Source: Crenarchaeota archaeon 13_1_40CM_3_52_17
GTDB lineage: Archaea > Thermoproteota > Bathyarchaeia > 40CM-2-53-6
NCBI GenBank assembly: GCA_001918745.1
Contig: MNGN01000045.1
Location: forward strand, 1 to 42,828
Direction: 5' to 3'
DNA: 42,828 nucleotides
Positions 33,564 to 41,237 of the stretch are shown piece by piece (position 1 is the stretch's first letter; each line of letters opens with the position of its first letter). The translations under genes and the position numbers were made by a program. The notes under the pieces were generated by a model. The model saw only the letters and a program-made list of their open reading frames with translations. It made no database searches and had not been told where the DNA came from.

Positions 33564-33572
33564 ACGATATTA
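33564..33572. promoter_or_regulatory. TATA-like element between the Mre11-like gene and hyuA
   Basis: GATATTAAG (plus), or CTTAATATC (minus), lies ~46 nt before the Mre11-like ATG and ~52 nt (first ATG) or ~85 nt (preferred ATG) before hyuA. It may drive both divergent genes. Confidence 0.4.
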
Positions 33573-33656
33573 AGAGTTGGAGATGGCCGAACGTGACCTG
33601 TCGAATCTTGGACACAGCAGGCGATGTGTAAGATCCCTCTGAAGGCGGGCAAGGAA

Positions 33657-35735
33657 ATGGTTGCAAAGAATGAGATCAGAGTGGGAATCGACATCGGTGG
33701 AACCTTTACGGATCTCGTTGCAGCAGACGGGAAGCACAGCCTCTGGAGGATCAAGGTCCTGACCACGCCAACGGATCCATCGATAGGAGCACTGGAGGCC
33801 GTTCGAAGATTGTTGGAGAAAGATGCTGTTGATCCTCGTCTTGTTAGGGTTGTTATTCACGCTACGACCCTCGCCTCAAACGCCCTTCTGACCGGAACTA
33901 TTCCCAAGACCGCTCTCGTCACAACCTCGGGCTTTCGAGACGTGCTGGAGATCGGGCGCCAGAACAGACCTGAACTCTACAATCTCCAGGTTGAGCGTCT
34001 GCCTCCCTTGGTCCCGAGACGATACAGGTTTGAGGTCCAGGAGAGGATCACGTATGATGGGAGGGTCCTGGAACCGCTTGACACGTCGCAGACAGTTCGG
34101 GTTGCAAGAAGGATACGGAGACTCGGGATTGAAACGATTGCGGTCTGCCTTCTCCACTCCTACACGAATCCGAAGCATGAGAAGAGGGTCGGGGAGATTT
34201 TCAGGAGAGAGTATCCAGGTGCGGGATTGTCTTTGTCTTCGGAGCTTCTTCCCGAGTTTCGAGAATATGAGAGAATGAGCACTACAGTCGTTAATGCATG
34301 TCTCCAGCCGTTATTTGCTGTCTACCTGAAAAAAATCGAAGATGGATTGGAGGAGCTCGGTGTTCGTGCGACTTTTTTTGTGATGCAATCGAATAGTGGA
34401 ACGGTGCTCTCTCACCAGGCCTCACTGGAACCCGCGCGGCTCATAGAGTCGGGGCCTGTTGCTGGTGCAGTCGCGTCGAAGTTCTACGCTGGAGGATCTG
34501 AAAGCATTGTCTCTCTTGATGTTGGCGGGACCACGTCGAAGGCTGGAGTGTGGTCTGGCCGCGGGTTCGAGGTGACCAATGAGTACGAGGTTGGCGGCCG
34601 TTTGCATGGAAGCAGACGAGTTGAAGGATCAGGATACCCTGTCAAGTTTCCAGTCGTGGATCTTGTCGAGGTTGGAATTGGTGGAGGTAGTATTGCTTGG
34701 GTCGATGATGCCCTTGTTCTGCATGTTGGGCCTCAGAGTGCTGGAGCGTCTCCGGGTCCCGCGTGCTATGGGAGAGGTGGAAAGTTGCCGACGCTAACGG
34801 ACGCATCTCTCGTACTCGGGCGTTTGAGTCCAAGCTTCCTGCTCGGAGGAGATCTGCCGTTGAAACCAGGGCTTGCGTACGCGGCCGTTGCTGAGCTTGT
34901 TGCAAAGCGGCTTCGAATGCAGGTGCTCGATGGAGCGGTCGGTGTTCTGAGAATCGCTGTGGCGAAGATTGTGGAGGCGTTGCGGGCGGCGACGGTGGAG
35001 AAAGGTCTTGATCCGCGTAAAATGACGCTCGTGGCGTTTGGGGGAGCAGGACCAATGTTCGCCTGCGAGGTTGCTGAACAACTGGAGATAGAGAAGATAG
35101 TTGTGCCTCCGGCCGCGGGATTGCTGTCGAGCCTGGGCCTTCTACTTGCAGAGCCACTTCACGATTCAGTCAGAACGGTTCTGAACGACGCGGAAAATGT
35201 GAATCCAAGAGAATTGGATAGTGCCTTTGGCAGGATGGAGGGGAGAGCTGTAGATCTCTTGCGTAAAGAGGGAGTGAAGCAGAGGAATGTCAAGTATCAG
35301 AGATTTCTGGAGATGCGGTATCAGGGTCAATCTTACGAATTACCGATTCCACTATTGGAGAGAATTGTTACTAGAGGCGCGGTTCGTTCTGCTGTTCGAG
35401 ACTTTCACCGGATACATCAAACGAAGTATGGATATTCTCAGCTGGGCAAGCTTGTTGAGATCGTGAACGTTCGCAGCAACTGTAGAGGAAAGGCAGGAAC
35501 GATTGCCAGAGTAATGGGTACGCTCGCACGAGAGGAAGGCCTGCCGAAAAGCCGGAGAGTCTGGTTCACGGATGGACACGGTATCGAATGTCAAGTCCTT
35601 CAGCGAGACACCTTGCGGCTTGGGATTAAGGGAAAGGGACCATGTGTGATTGAGGATTACGATTCGACCTTGGTCATTCCGCCCAGAGCAAGATACGTGA
35701 TTGATCGGAATCGCTCGACTCTCATTGCGATATGA
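33657..35735 (+). CDS. hyuA: Hydantoinase/oxoprolinase subunit A (692 aa)
   Basis: This is the ATP-binding subunit of the ATP-dependent N-methylhydantoinase/5-oxoprolinase/acetone carboxylase group. The actin-like ATPase motif 1 is VGIDIGGTFTDLVAADG; further signatures are HATTLASNALLTG, SLDVGGTTSKAGVW, and the metal-pocket stretch IGGGSIAWVD with SAGASPGPACYGRGG. LVAFGGAGPMFACEVAEQL closes the adenosine site. ATG 33657 is chosen because it precedes GIDIGGTFTD by 10 residues, as in relatives; ATG 33624 would add 11. The partner HyuB is not next to it but 2.7 kb downstream on the same strand. The substrate cannot be predicted. Confidence 0.9.
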   Translation: MVAKNEIRVGIDIGGTFTDLVAADGKHSLWRIKVLTTPTDPSIGALEAVRRLLEKDAVDPRLVRVVIHATTLASNALLTGTIPKTALVTTSGFRDVLEIGRQNRPELYNLQVERLPPLVPRRYRFEVQERITYDGRVLEPLDTSQTVRVARRIRRLGIETIAVCLLHSYTNPKHEKRVGEIFRREYPGAGLSLSSELLPEFREYERMSTTVVNACLQPLFAVYLKKIEDGLEELGVRATFFVMQSNSGTVLSHQASLEPARLIESGPVAGAVASKFYAGGSESIVSLDVGGTTSKAGVWSGRGFEVTNEYEVGGRLHGSRRVEGSGYPVKFPVVDLVEVGIGGGSIAWVDDALVLHVGPQSAGASPGPACYGRGGKLPTLTDASLVLGRLSPSFLLGGDLPLKPGLAYAAVAELVAKRLRMQVLDGAVGVLRIAVAKIVEALRAATVEKGLDPRKMTLVAFGGAGPMFACEVAEQLEIEKIVVPPAAGLLSSLGLLLAEPLHDSVRTVLNDAENVNPRELDSAFGRMEGRAVDLLRKEGVKQRNVKYQRFLEMRYQGQSYELPIPLLERIVTRGAVRSAVRDFHRIHQTKYGYSQLGKLVEIVNVRSNCRGKAGTIARVMGTLAREEGLPKSRRVWFTDGHGIECQVLQRDTLRLGIKGKGPCVIEDYDSTLVIPPRARYVIDRNRSTLIAI

Positions 35736-35835
35736 GATTCAGATGAAGAAGGCTGTTACCGGAATCTCATGGCTCGGGTTTCAACAGGGCAATATCGGAT
35801 AGTATCGGGTATGTTGCTCTAACAGTGAAGAAAAT

Positions 35836-36327
35836 ATGACCAATACATCAAGCGGCTCGAACAGCACGTGGGGAGCGTTTACTCCTGTCATGCCTGCGTT
35901 CATACGGTTGGTCGCGGGCGTCATTGTACTAGTGATCATCGAGGCGGTTGTGCTCGGCTTTCCAGGGATCGGCCAGCCAATCTCAGGCAGCACCATATCG
36001 ATCGCGAACATTGCTGTATTCATGATCGGGCTTGTCGTGGCTCTGATCGTCTTCAAGTTCGGAACACAGCTCTCGAAGGCGGTCTCGGACGCGTACAAGA
36101 GCTACCAGAACTGGGTTCCATTGCTAGCATACGTCTTCCAGATCATTGCTATCGTCATACTCTACTATGTGAGCAACGGCATCGCCAGCCAGTACTTTAC
36201 CAGTGCACCGTGGGCTTATCCGTTGATATTCCTCTTGATCGCGCTGATCCCAACGTTGCGAGTGGTTGTCAATCTGGTGCACGCGCTCGAGGGCTCACCC
36301 TCCACGAAGCACTCTCAGAACAACTAG
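35836..36327 (+). CDS. Four-helix membrane protein of unknown function (163 aa)
   Basis: Four hydrophobic helices are visible: IRLVAGVIVLVIIEAVVLGF, IANIAVFMIGLVVALIVFKF, LLAYVFQIIAIVILYYVSNG and YPLIFLLIALIPTLRVVVNL. The N-terminus is Ser/Thr/Asn-rich, and a short cytosolic loop between helices 2 and 3 (GTQLSKAVSDAYKSYQNW) is polar. No family is recognised and no catalytic motif is seen. ATG 35836 is a clear start. It stands alone between hyuA and a hairpin/T-run terminator, and it is the last plus-strand gene before the repeated element. Confidence 0.7.
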   Translation: MTNTSSGSNSTWGAFTPVMPAFIRLVAGVIVLVIIEAVVLGFPGIGQPISGSTISIANIAVFMIGLVVALIVFKFGTQLSKAVSDAYKSYQNWVPLLAYVFQIIAIVILYYVSNGIASQYFTSAPWAYPLIFLLIALIPTLRVVVNLVHALEGSPSTKHSQNN

Positions 36328-36355
36328 ACGCTAGACGAGCCGACAACAAACCGCG

Positions 36356-36394
36356 GAGCCTTCTGGGCTCTAGAGACTAATCCCCGCTTTTTTT
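36356..36394 (+). terminator. Hairpin and T7 tract after the membrane protein gene
   Basis: GAGCC (36356-36360) pairs with GGCTC (36366-36370) around TTCTG, and a run of seven T occurs at 36388-36394 within CCCCGCTTTTTTTCGGG. It is positioned to stop transcription from the 35836 gene. Confidence 0.5.
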
Positions 36395-36472
36395 CGGGAC
36401 TCCTAGAATTACCTGTTTTTTGGTTTCTCACGCTAGTAGACGGTAAGAATGAGAGGTTCGCGTTCGGAGAAA

Positions 36473-36693
36473 CCACTCTTGTGTCGCGAGGTGCTCTGTG
36501 CAATGCCCCCCTTTTTTCTAGGGAAAATTTCCTGTCTGGTATGGATTATGGGCTAGTCTTGCGATTTAGGGCATGTTCCGGGCTTGGATGAAAAGGGAGG
36601 AAGACCGGAAATCTAGGCCGGTTCCCGAACGATTCTAGGGCGCGTTATGTCGCTTGTCCCAGATTCGAGATAAGGGTTGAAAATGGGCGATTT
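36473..36693 (+). repeat. Dispersed ~220-nt intergenic element, copy 2
   Basis: The plus strand here matches the minus strand of 23151-23376 over its whole length, with an overall identity that by eye is about three quarters. The best block is 36660-36693 (33 of 34 identical). The T-run/A-run hairpin is kept (TTTTC around TAGG then GAAAA, near 36511-36530), as is a GGAAATCTAG core, which in this copy is flanked by ACCGG/CCGGT arms. It lies between two convergent genes, ending 21 nt from the stop of the alpha/alpha-repeat protein gene. Conserved blocks with diverged linkers fit a structured RNA or an old mobile remnant. Confidence 0.8.
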
Positions 36694-36714
36694 CAATAAT
36701 TTCTGTTTTCTACT

Positions 36715-37866
36715 CTAATAGGTAGAGAGAGTTGCCGTGATTCCGGAAACCGGAGTTGGCCTCGCCACTGGCCTCCTCATCAAGACGTAGAGAGCCACGG
36801 CCACCACAACCGCCACAACCCCTACCAGAATAATGACCCCAACGAAAACGAGTGGAGAGAGAAACGGACTGAACAAGGGACCCGCCTGAACCTGCTGCAA
36901 TGCGACCGTAACCCAGCCCGTATCAAGAGTGCTCAGATGTGAACCCCGAACAGCGTCAAGAAAACTGCCATCCGAGTGTTGCTGGGTCAGGACAAAGGCA
37001 ATTGAAGAGAGTGCTTGAACAGACCGACCGTAGGCATGAAACGCCAACGCTGACAGAGCCGCCCCGTAAACATGGCCCTTGTGATCGTCTGTGCTCGTGA
37101 AGTTCTTGGATATCGTACTGGCTAGAAAGTCCAAGGCTTTCGATACGTGATTGTCGTTTGTCGTATAATTCGCAGCTTTCAGCGCTAAGAGCGCCAGTCC
37201 AGTCACGCTAATCTGCTCAGGTCCGAAGGCATCAGTAGCACTCTGTGAGATTGTGCTCGTTAGATTGAAGCTTCCGTTAGTGTTCTGAAGTGACAAGAGA
37301 TAGTTGAGCGCAAACGTCCTGTTTTCATGTGAGATCGGAGAGCGGGCCTCGGATATGCCCCAGAGCGCCATCGCAGTATCGACGCTCGTAGCGACCTGTG
37401 CATAGCTACCGTCCGGTGACTGGGCATAGTATCCAATGAAACCACTACTCTTTTGCTGGTATGCCCCAAGCTCCGACGAAACAGATGCGAAATTGTGAAG
37501 CAGCCCAACATTGTTCGACGCGTCCAAGACGGAAAGCATCACTCCCGGAGTGTCGGCTTCACTCCACGCATAGCTGGAGGAATCGTCAAGTTGCGAGGCG
37601 ACCCAATTCAAAGATTCTGTGGCTTGGAGTGACTGCGAATTGTTCAACCAAAGTGCAAGCGCCGCGCCAGGAGTTGGAATTTGAGGAAAGTCTTCGAAGG
37701 ACCCGTCCGCTTTCTCGTTAGTAGACAGCCAGCTCAAAGCGGATTTTGCGGCGGAATTCTGAGATGTGGTACTAGCGTAGGCGTAGTGTGCTGACGAGAC
37801 CGAGCTAAGAGTGATCAGAAGGATGATCCAGATTGCGGTTTTGAGCGGGTATTTTGGAGCGGGCAA
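36715..37866 (-). CDS. Membrane-anchored extracellular alpha/alpha-repeat protein, proposed cobalamin-binding (383 aa)
   Basis: TTG 37866 starts a signal peptide (PLKTAIWIILLITLSSVSSA). The body is a series of prenyltransferase/terpene-cyclase-like helical pairs, each with a 'NGSF' type turn: ALSWLSTNEKADGSFEDFPQ, YYAQSPDGSYAQVATSVDTA, YLLSLQNTNGSFNLTS and VLTQQHSDGSFLDAVRGSHL. A single TM helix (FVGVIILVGVVAVVVAVALY) and a short cytosolic tail close it. The same alpha6/alpha6 fold forms the alpha-domain of intrinsic factor and transcobalamin. The cobalamin link here is inferred from the operator shared with the DUF4430-ECF operon. The frame is open 59 codons further upstream, but that part overlaps the HIT gene; the TATA box at 37890-37899 favours TTG 37866. 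Confidence 0.72.
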   Translation of the reverse strand: MPAPKYPLKTAIWIILLITLSSVSSAHYAYASTTSQNSAAKSALSWLSTNEKADGSFEDFPQIPTPGAALALWLNNSQSLQATESLNWVASQLDDSSSYAWSEADTPGVMLSVLDASNNVGLLHNFASVSSELGAYQQKSSGFIGYYAQSPDGSYAQVATSVDTAMALWGISEARSPISHENRTFALNYLLSLQNTNGSFNLTSTISQSATDAFGPEQISVTGLALLALKAANYTTNDNHVSKALDFLASTISKNFTSTDDHKGHVYGAALSALAFHAYGRSVQALSSIAFVLTQQHSDGSFLDAVRGSHLSTLDTGWVTVALQQVQAGPLFSPFLSPLVFVGVIILVGVVAVVVAVALYVLMRRPVARPTPVSGITATLSTY

Positions 37867-37877
37867 AGTTACCCGCT
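37858..37877 (-). promoter_or_regulatory. Proposed operator, copy 1
   Basis: AGCGGGCAAAGTTACCCGC (plus strand, from 37858) is an imperfect palindrome with arms GCGGG/CCCGC and inner AA/TT. The identical 19 nt occur at 41170. Here it spans the predicted transcription start and start codon of the alpha/alpha-repeat gene, about 13-20 nt downstream of its TATA box, a position suited to repression. Confidence 0.65.
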
Positions 37878-37889
37878 CTACGCTCCTGT

Positions 37890-37899
37890 ACCATATAAG
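37890..37899. promoter_or_regulatory. Bidirectional TATA box (HIT gene and alpha/alpha-repeat gene)
   Basis: CCATATAAGC (plus), or GCTTATATGG (minus), is a TATA box in both directions. Plus transcripts would start near 37921, before the ATG at 37937. Minus transcripts would start near 37868, right at TTG 37866. Confidence 0.55.
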
Positions 37900-37936
37900 C
37901 TCGATGCCGCCAAAACAAAAATCAGATTCTCCGCCC

Positions 37937-38373
37937 ATGAAGCCCTGCGTATTCTGCGAAATACTGAACTGCAAAGCTCCGGCGAATGTGGGGACCATGA
38001 GAACATGGCGTTGATGACTATAGCTCCAGTAAACCCGGGTCACGTTCTAGTCATTGCTAAGAAACACCTTCCTTCACTAGCGGGTATCGAGGAGAAAGTG
38101 GGCATGAATCTTTTCAAGATAACCCTGCGTGTAGCAGTCGCCATCCGCAAGTCAGGTTTGAGATCTGAAGGAATCAACCTCTTCCTGGCAGATGGAGAAC
38201 CTCAGCAAAAGATTCTTCATCTCCACATGCACGTAATTCCAAGATTCCAAGAGACAGTTTTCGGATACCAGCCGACCATGGCTCCAAACCCTCCCGCGAG
38301 GAATTTGACAAGACTGCGGAAAAAATACGCCTGGCATATCAACGGCTATGGAAGCCCAAGCGACATGGCGTGA
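37937..38373 (+). CDS. HIT-family nucleotide hydrolase/transferase, apparently frameshifted
   Basis: The N-terminal part in one frame (ATG 37937: MKPCVFCEILNCKAPANVG) carries the FCxI zinc-binding start of HIT proteins. The rest is in another frame (ENMALMTIAPVNPGHVLVIA, then KKHLPSLAGI and the catalytic histidine triad ILHLHMHVIPRF). The frames meet at the G4 run 37990-37993; a net change of one base is needed, and comparison with relatives (NVVYEDEN) suggests that up to seven bases may be missing. HIT proteins hydrolyse Ap4A or AMP-lysine/AMP-NH2-like compounds. A start at ATG 38005 would lose the first strands. It is either a real disruption or an assembly error. Confidence 0.78.
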
Positions 38374-38400
38374 AAGTCTAACTGCAGGTAAAAACCGGAA

Positions 38401-40020
38401 TTGCTTGACCCCGTTTCATTCGAGATTCTCAAGAACTCGCTCATCTCGATCGCAGAAGAGATGGGAGTCGTCCTCCGAAGATCCAGCTTCTCCCCAAACA
38501 TCAAGGAACGAAGAGACTTCTCCTGCGCACTCTTCACCGCGCAGGGACAGCTAGTAGCCCAGGCAGAGCACATACCCGTCCACCTCGGCGCAATGCCCTA
38601 CTCAGTGCAGGCCGTTCTGAAGGAATTCGGAAATGATCTTTCAGAAGGTGACGATGTCATCCTCAACGATCCCTACCGCGGTGGGACCCATCTTCCGGAC
38701 ATTACTATGGTCTCGCCGATCTTCTTCAAGGAACGTTTAGTCGGATTTGCAGCCAACCGCGCCCATCACTCCGATGTCGGAGGAGTTGCGCCCGGGAGCA
38801 TGTCGGCTCTCTCTAGAGATGTTAACCAGGAGGGAATCCGAATCCCGCCTATCAAACTCTGGTCAGCGGGTAAGCAGAACAGGCAACTCCTCGATTTCGT
38901 ATTGACCAATGTCAGAACGCCTGATGAGAGACTGGGAGATCTCAGAGCACAACGAGCCGCGAACCTTGTAGGCGTGAAACGACTGATCGAGCAGCTGAAA
39001 AAATCTAGCGTATCTACTGTTGAGTCCGGAATGAACCAACTGATCGATTATTCTGAGGAGTTGATGGTCAAGAAAATCCGTGAATTGCCTAGAAAGTCAT
39101 CCTCAGCGGTTGACTTTCTCGATGACGATGGCTTTGGCACAAGGGATATTCCTGTAAAAGTCAAAATCACTGTTGGTCGAGAATTCATAGCGTTCGATTT
39201 CTCTGGCTCTGCAAAGCAGGTTCAGGGACCCTTGAACGCCGTGTACAGCGTCACTCTCTCAGCCGTCTACTACGTGGTAAGATGTGTGACAGATCCTTCT
39301 ATTCCAGCAAACGCAGGCTGTTTCAAACCTATTCAGGTTAAAGCGCTATCTGGGACTATCGTCAACGCGGACCCGCCCGCGCCAGTGGCCGGTGGCAATG
39401 TGGAGACCTCGACACGGATTGTTGACGTGACCCTCAAGGCCTTCTCGCGTATTATTCCTGAGAGAGTCTGTGCAGCTTGCCAAGGAACGATGAACAACGT
39501 GACCATAGGGGGGGTCGACCCACGGACTGGAAAATATTTCACCTATTACGAGACCATCGCCGGTGGATTCGGCGCACGATACAACAGAGATGGCGTCGAC
39601 GGGATACACAGCCACATGACGAATACCCTGAACACGCCCGTTGAGGCTTTGGAAGCTGCGTATCCTTTGAGGGTGAGGAGATACGAGCTGATGCGGGGGT
39701 CCGGTGGACGAGGACGGTTTCGTGGAGGTCTGGGAATCAGGAGGGAGACAGAGGTGTTGGCGGAAGGATCAACTATCTCGCTGATGGGAGAGCGACAACG
39801 CCGTGGACCTTGGGGATTGTTCGGAGGAGACCCGGGATCTCCGGGCGAGTATGGAATTGTTCGAGAGAACAGGATCACCAGTTTGTCCTCAAAGACGACA
39901 TTCTCTGCGGATAGTGGTTACGTTCTGACTGTGACAACACCCGGTGGCGGTGGTTATGGACCGGCTAGTCGTAGGGCGAAAGAGAGGATGAGGCAAGATA
40001 GAGCTGACGGTAAAGCCTGA
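38401..40020 (+). CDS. hyuB: Hydantoinase/oxoprolinase subunit B (539 aa)
   Basis: The partner subunit of HyuA, providing the hydrolase part of the ATP-dependent hydantoinase/5-oxoprolinase family. Signature segments are ERRDFSCALFTAQGQLVAQA, EHIPVHLGAMPYSVQAVL, NDPYRGGTHLPDITMVSPIF, NRAHHSDVGGVAPGSMSA (metal-binding HHxD), GPLNAVYSVTLSAVYYVVRC and the end TTPGGGGYGPASRRA. The length is normal. The start is TTG 38401. The gene follows the HIT gene by 27 nt but is separated from hyuA by 2.7 kb, although HyuA and HyuB normally form adjacent genes. Its stop is 3 nt from the convergent DUF4430-like gene. Confidence 0.92.
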   Translation: MLDPVSFEILKNSLISIAEEMGVVLRRSSFSPNIKERRDFSCALFTAQGQLVAQAEHIPVHLGAMPYSVQAVLKEFGNDLSEGDDVILNDPYRGGTHLPDITMVSPIFFKERLVGFAANRAHHSDVGGVAPGSMSALSRDVNQEGIRIPPIKLWSAGKQNRQLLDFVLTNVRTPDERLGDLRAQRAANLVGVKRLIEQLKKSSVSTVESGMNQLIDYSEELMVKKIRELPRKSSSAVDFLDDDGFGTRDIPVKVKITVGREFIAFDFSGSAKQVQGPLNAVYSVTLSAVYYVVRCVTDPSIPANAGCFKPIQVKALSGTIVNADPPAPVAGGNVETSTRIVDVTLKAFSRIIPERVCAACQGTMNNVTIGGVDPRTGKYFTYYETIAGGFGARYNRDGVDGIHSHMTNTLNTPVEALEAAYPLRVRRYELMRGSGGRGRFRGGLGIRRETEVLAEGSTISLMGERQRRGPWGLFGGDPGSPGEYGIVRENRITSLSSKTTFSADSGYVLTVTTPGGGGYGPASRRAKERMRQDRADGKA

Positions 40021-40023
40021 ATC

Positions 40024-40542
40024 CTAACACGCGTTTACTTTCGCGGCTCCCTGTACAGGCGGGTTCCAGGCGGACGAGTCTTGCGAGTTTGTTGCTTGGT
40101 AGTACCAGGCGAGCGTGTGATAGGTGGTAAAGTGAATCGCGTCGACGCCAACGTTTGTCGCAAACCATGCCTTGGATTTTTGGCATACGGCCCACAGGCT
40201 CCAGAAGTTTTGGCCGTTGCTCTGGACTCCATTTATCCCTGTTACCAAGTGCTCAGATGTAGGAGGGCCGTAATACGTGGCCTGAACTTTTGAGATGGAC
40301 GCTGATAATTGATAGAAGTTCCAATCTGAGGGTACATCGGTCCTGTTGATCCATTGGCCTGTTCCGTTTCCATAGTTTATCAGGGTCTCGACAGTGATCG
40401 TTGATCCTTGGCATGGGTCTGGGCAAGCACTAGATTTCTGATAGTAATAGTAGGCGCCGGCCTGGAAGACAACGATTCCTGCACCGACTAGAAACAGGAC
40501 AGCGAAGAGCACCTTGTGTTCACCGACGATGTTGAGTCCCAA
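40024..40542 (-). CDS. Membrane-anchored DUF4430-like (transcobalamin C-domain-like) protein (172 aa)
   Basis: An N-terminal TM anchor (HKVLFAVLFLVGAGIVVFQA) is followed by an extracellular domain with TITVETLINYGNGTGQWINR, DVPSDWNFYQL, and the core HLVTGINGVQSNGQNFWSLW AVCQKSKAWFATNVGVDAIHF. It ends with YHTLAWYYQ. The 'INGV....G..WSLW.......W...vGvd......d.laW.y' pattern is that of the DUF4430 family, whose known member is the C-terminal beta-domain of intrinsic factor/transcobalamin. Four to five cysteines may make disulfides. It is the second gene of the ECF S-component operon (gap 11 nt). The cobalamin role is inferred from context and fold similarity. Confidence 0.72.
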   Translation of the reverse strand: MGLNIVGEHKVLFAVLFLVGAGIVVFQAGAYYYYQKSSACPDPCQGSTITVETLINYGNGTGQWINRTDVPSDWNFYQLSASISKVQATYYGPPTSEHLVTGINGVQSNGQNFWSLWAVCQKSKAWFATNVGVDAIHFTTYHTLAWYYQATNSQDSSAWNPPVQGAAKVNAC

Positions 40543-40553
40543 TCTATCTCACA

Positions 40554-41159
40554 TCATTGCGGAGTTCTGAGTCCCAGTCGTGTGGCCGCAACCACTACAG
40601 CAGGGGCAATTGTAGCAAAGAAAACGATGTTGCTAGCCTCATGCGCAACCGAAAACGGCGCTCCAACAATGTTTCCTACGAGAAGAGCTTGATACAGAGA
40701 ACTTGTCTCGAACAACCAACTCCCAAAGTTTGTGAGAATGTCGAAAGCAAACGTCGCTTGTAGACCCACCAAGGACAACACGATGCTGAACCGCCCATAA
40801 TCGCGACTTCCTCTCGTAAAACTTGAAACTGCGAAAGTGCCTCGTAGTGCAGCCCCCGCAATTGCAAAGAAACATTCTCCAATCATCACAAAGAGGAGTG
40901 TGATGGGGTCAGCAGGACCAAATGGGTTGACTAGCCCAAAGATGAAACGAGTCAGTAGCGCGACTCCAATTCCGGACCGAAAGCCAAAGAGAAACGCCGC
41001 AAGGAAAACCAAAGTGTCCATCACCTTAATGTTTTGAAGACCAGTCATTGCATAATCTGTTGCGAGACACAGAGCTGTGAAGACTGCGACAATCAAAACT
41101 TTGACGGAAGGCCTATCGAGCGCAGATGCCCCAGTGGTGGTCACAGCGGTGATTGTCAT
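40554..41159 (-). CDS. ECF transporter S component-like membrane protein (201 aa)
   Basis: Six hydrophobic segments fit a small-molecule-binding S component of an energy-coupling factor transporter. They begin with VLIVAVFTALCLATDYAM and include the typical conserved stretch NIKVMDTLVFLAAFLFGFRS, GIGVALLTRFIFGLVNPFGP and PITLLFVMIGECFFAIAGAA. S components capture a vitamin or metal and hand it to a shared ATPase/T-component module, which is not in this window. The neighbours (DUF4430-like protein downstream, BtuF-like divergent) point to cobalamin or a related corrinoid. ATG 41159 lies just downstream of the shared operator and TATA box. Confidence 0.78.
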   Translation of the reverse strand: MTITAVTTTGASALDRPSVKVLIVAVFTALCLATDYAMTGLQNIKVMDTLVFLAAFLFGFRSGIGVALLTRFIFGLVNPFGPADPITLLFVMIGECFFAIAGAALRGTFAVSSFTRGSRDYGRFSIVLSLVGLQATFAFDILTNFGSWLFETSSLYQALLVGNIVGAPFSVAHEASNIVFFATIAPAVVVAATRLGLRTPQ

Positions 41160-41169
41160 GATCCGAGAA

Positions 41170-41189
41170 AGCGGGCAAAGTTACCCGCC
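41170..41189 (-). promoter_or_regulatory. Proposed operator, copy 2
   Basis: AGCGGGCAAAGTTACCCGC (plus strand, 41170-41188) is identical to copy 1 at 37858. It lies between the TATA box (41191-41203) and the start codon of the ECF S-component gene, over its predicted transcription start. The divergent BtuF-like gene is on the other side of the same TATA box. Confidence 0.7.
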
Positions 41190-41190
41190 C

Positions 41191-41203
41191 GTTAAATATA
41201 TCC
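41191..41203. promoter_or_regulatory. Bidirectional TATA box (ECF operon and btuF-like gene)
   Basis: GTTAAATATATCC is AT-rich on both strands. Minus transcripts would begin around 41170, inside the operator. Plus transcripts would begin around 41225-41230, a few nucleotides before the btuF-like ATG at 41238. Confidence 0.55.
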
Positions 41204-41237
41204 TTTCGCCATACGGCAAGGAGCTTCAAGACGCAAG

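Noticed and set aside
36473-36600. Small protein encoded by the repeated element
   Set aside because: Copy 2 has a short open frame, but the aligned frame in copy 1 contains a stop and indels that are not multiples of three.
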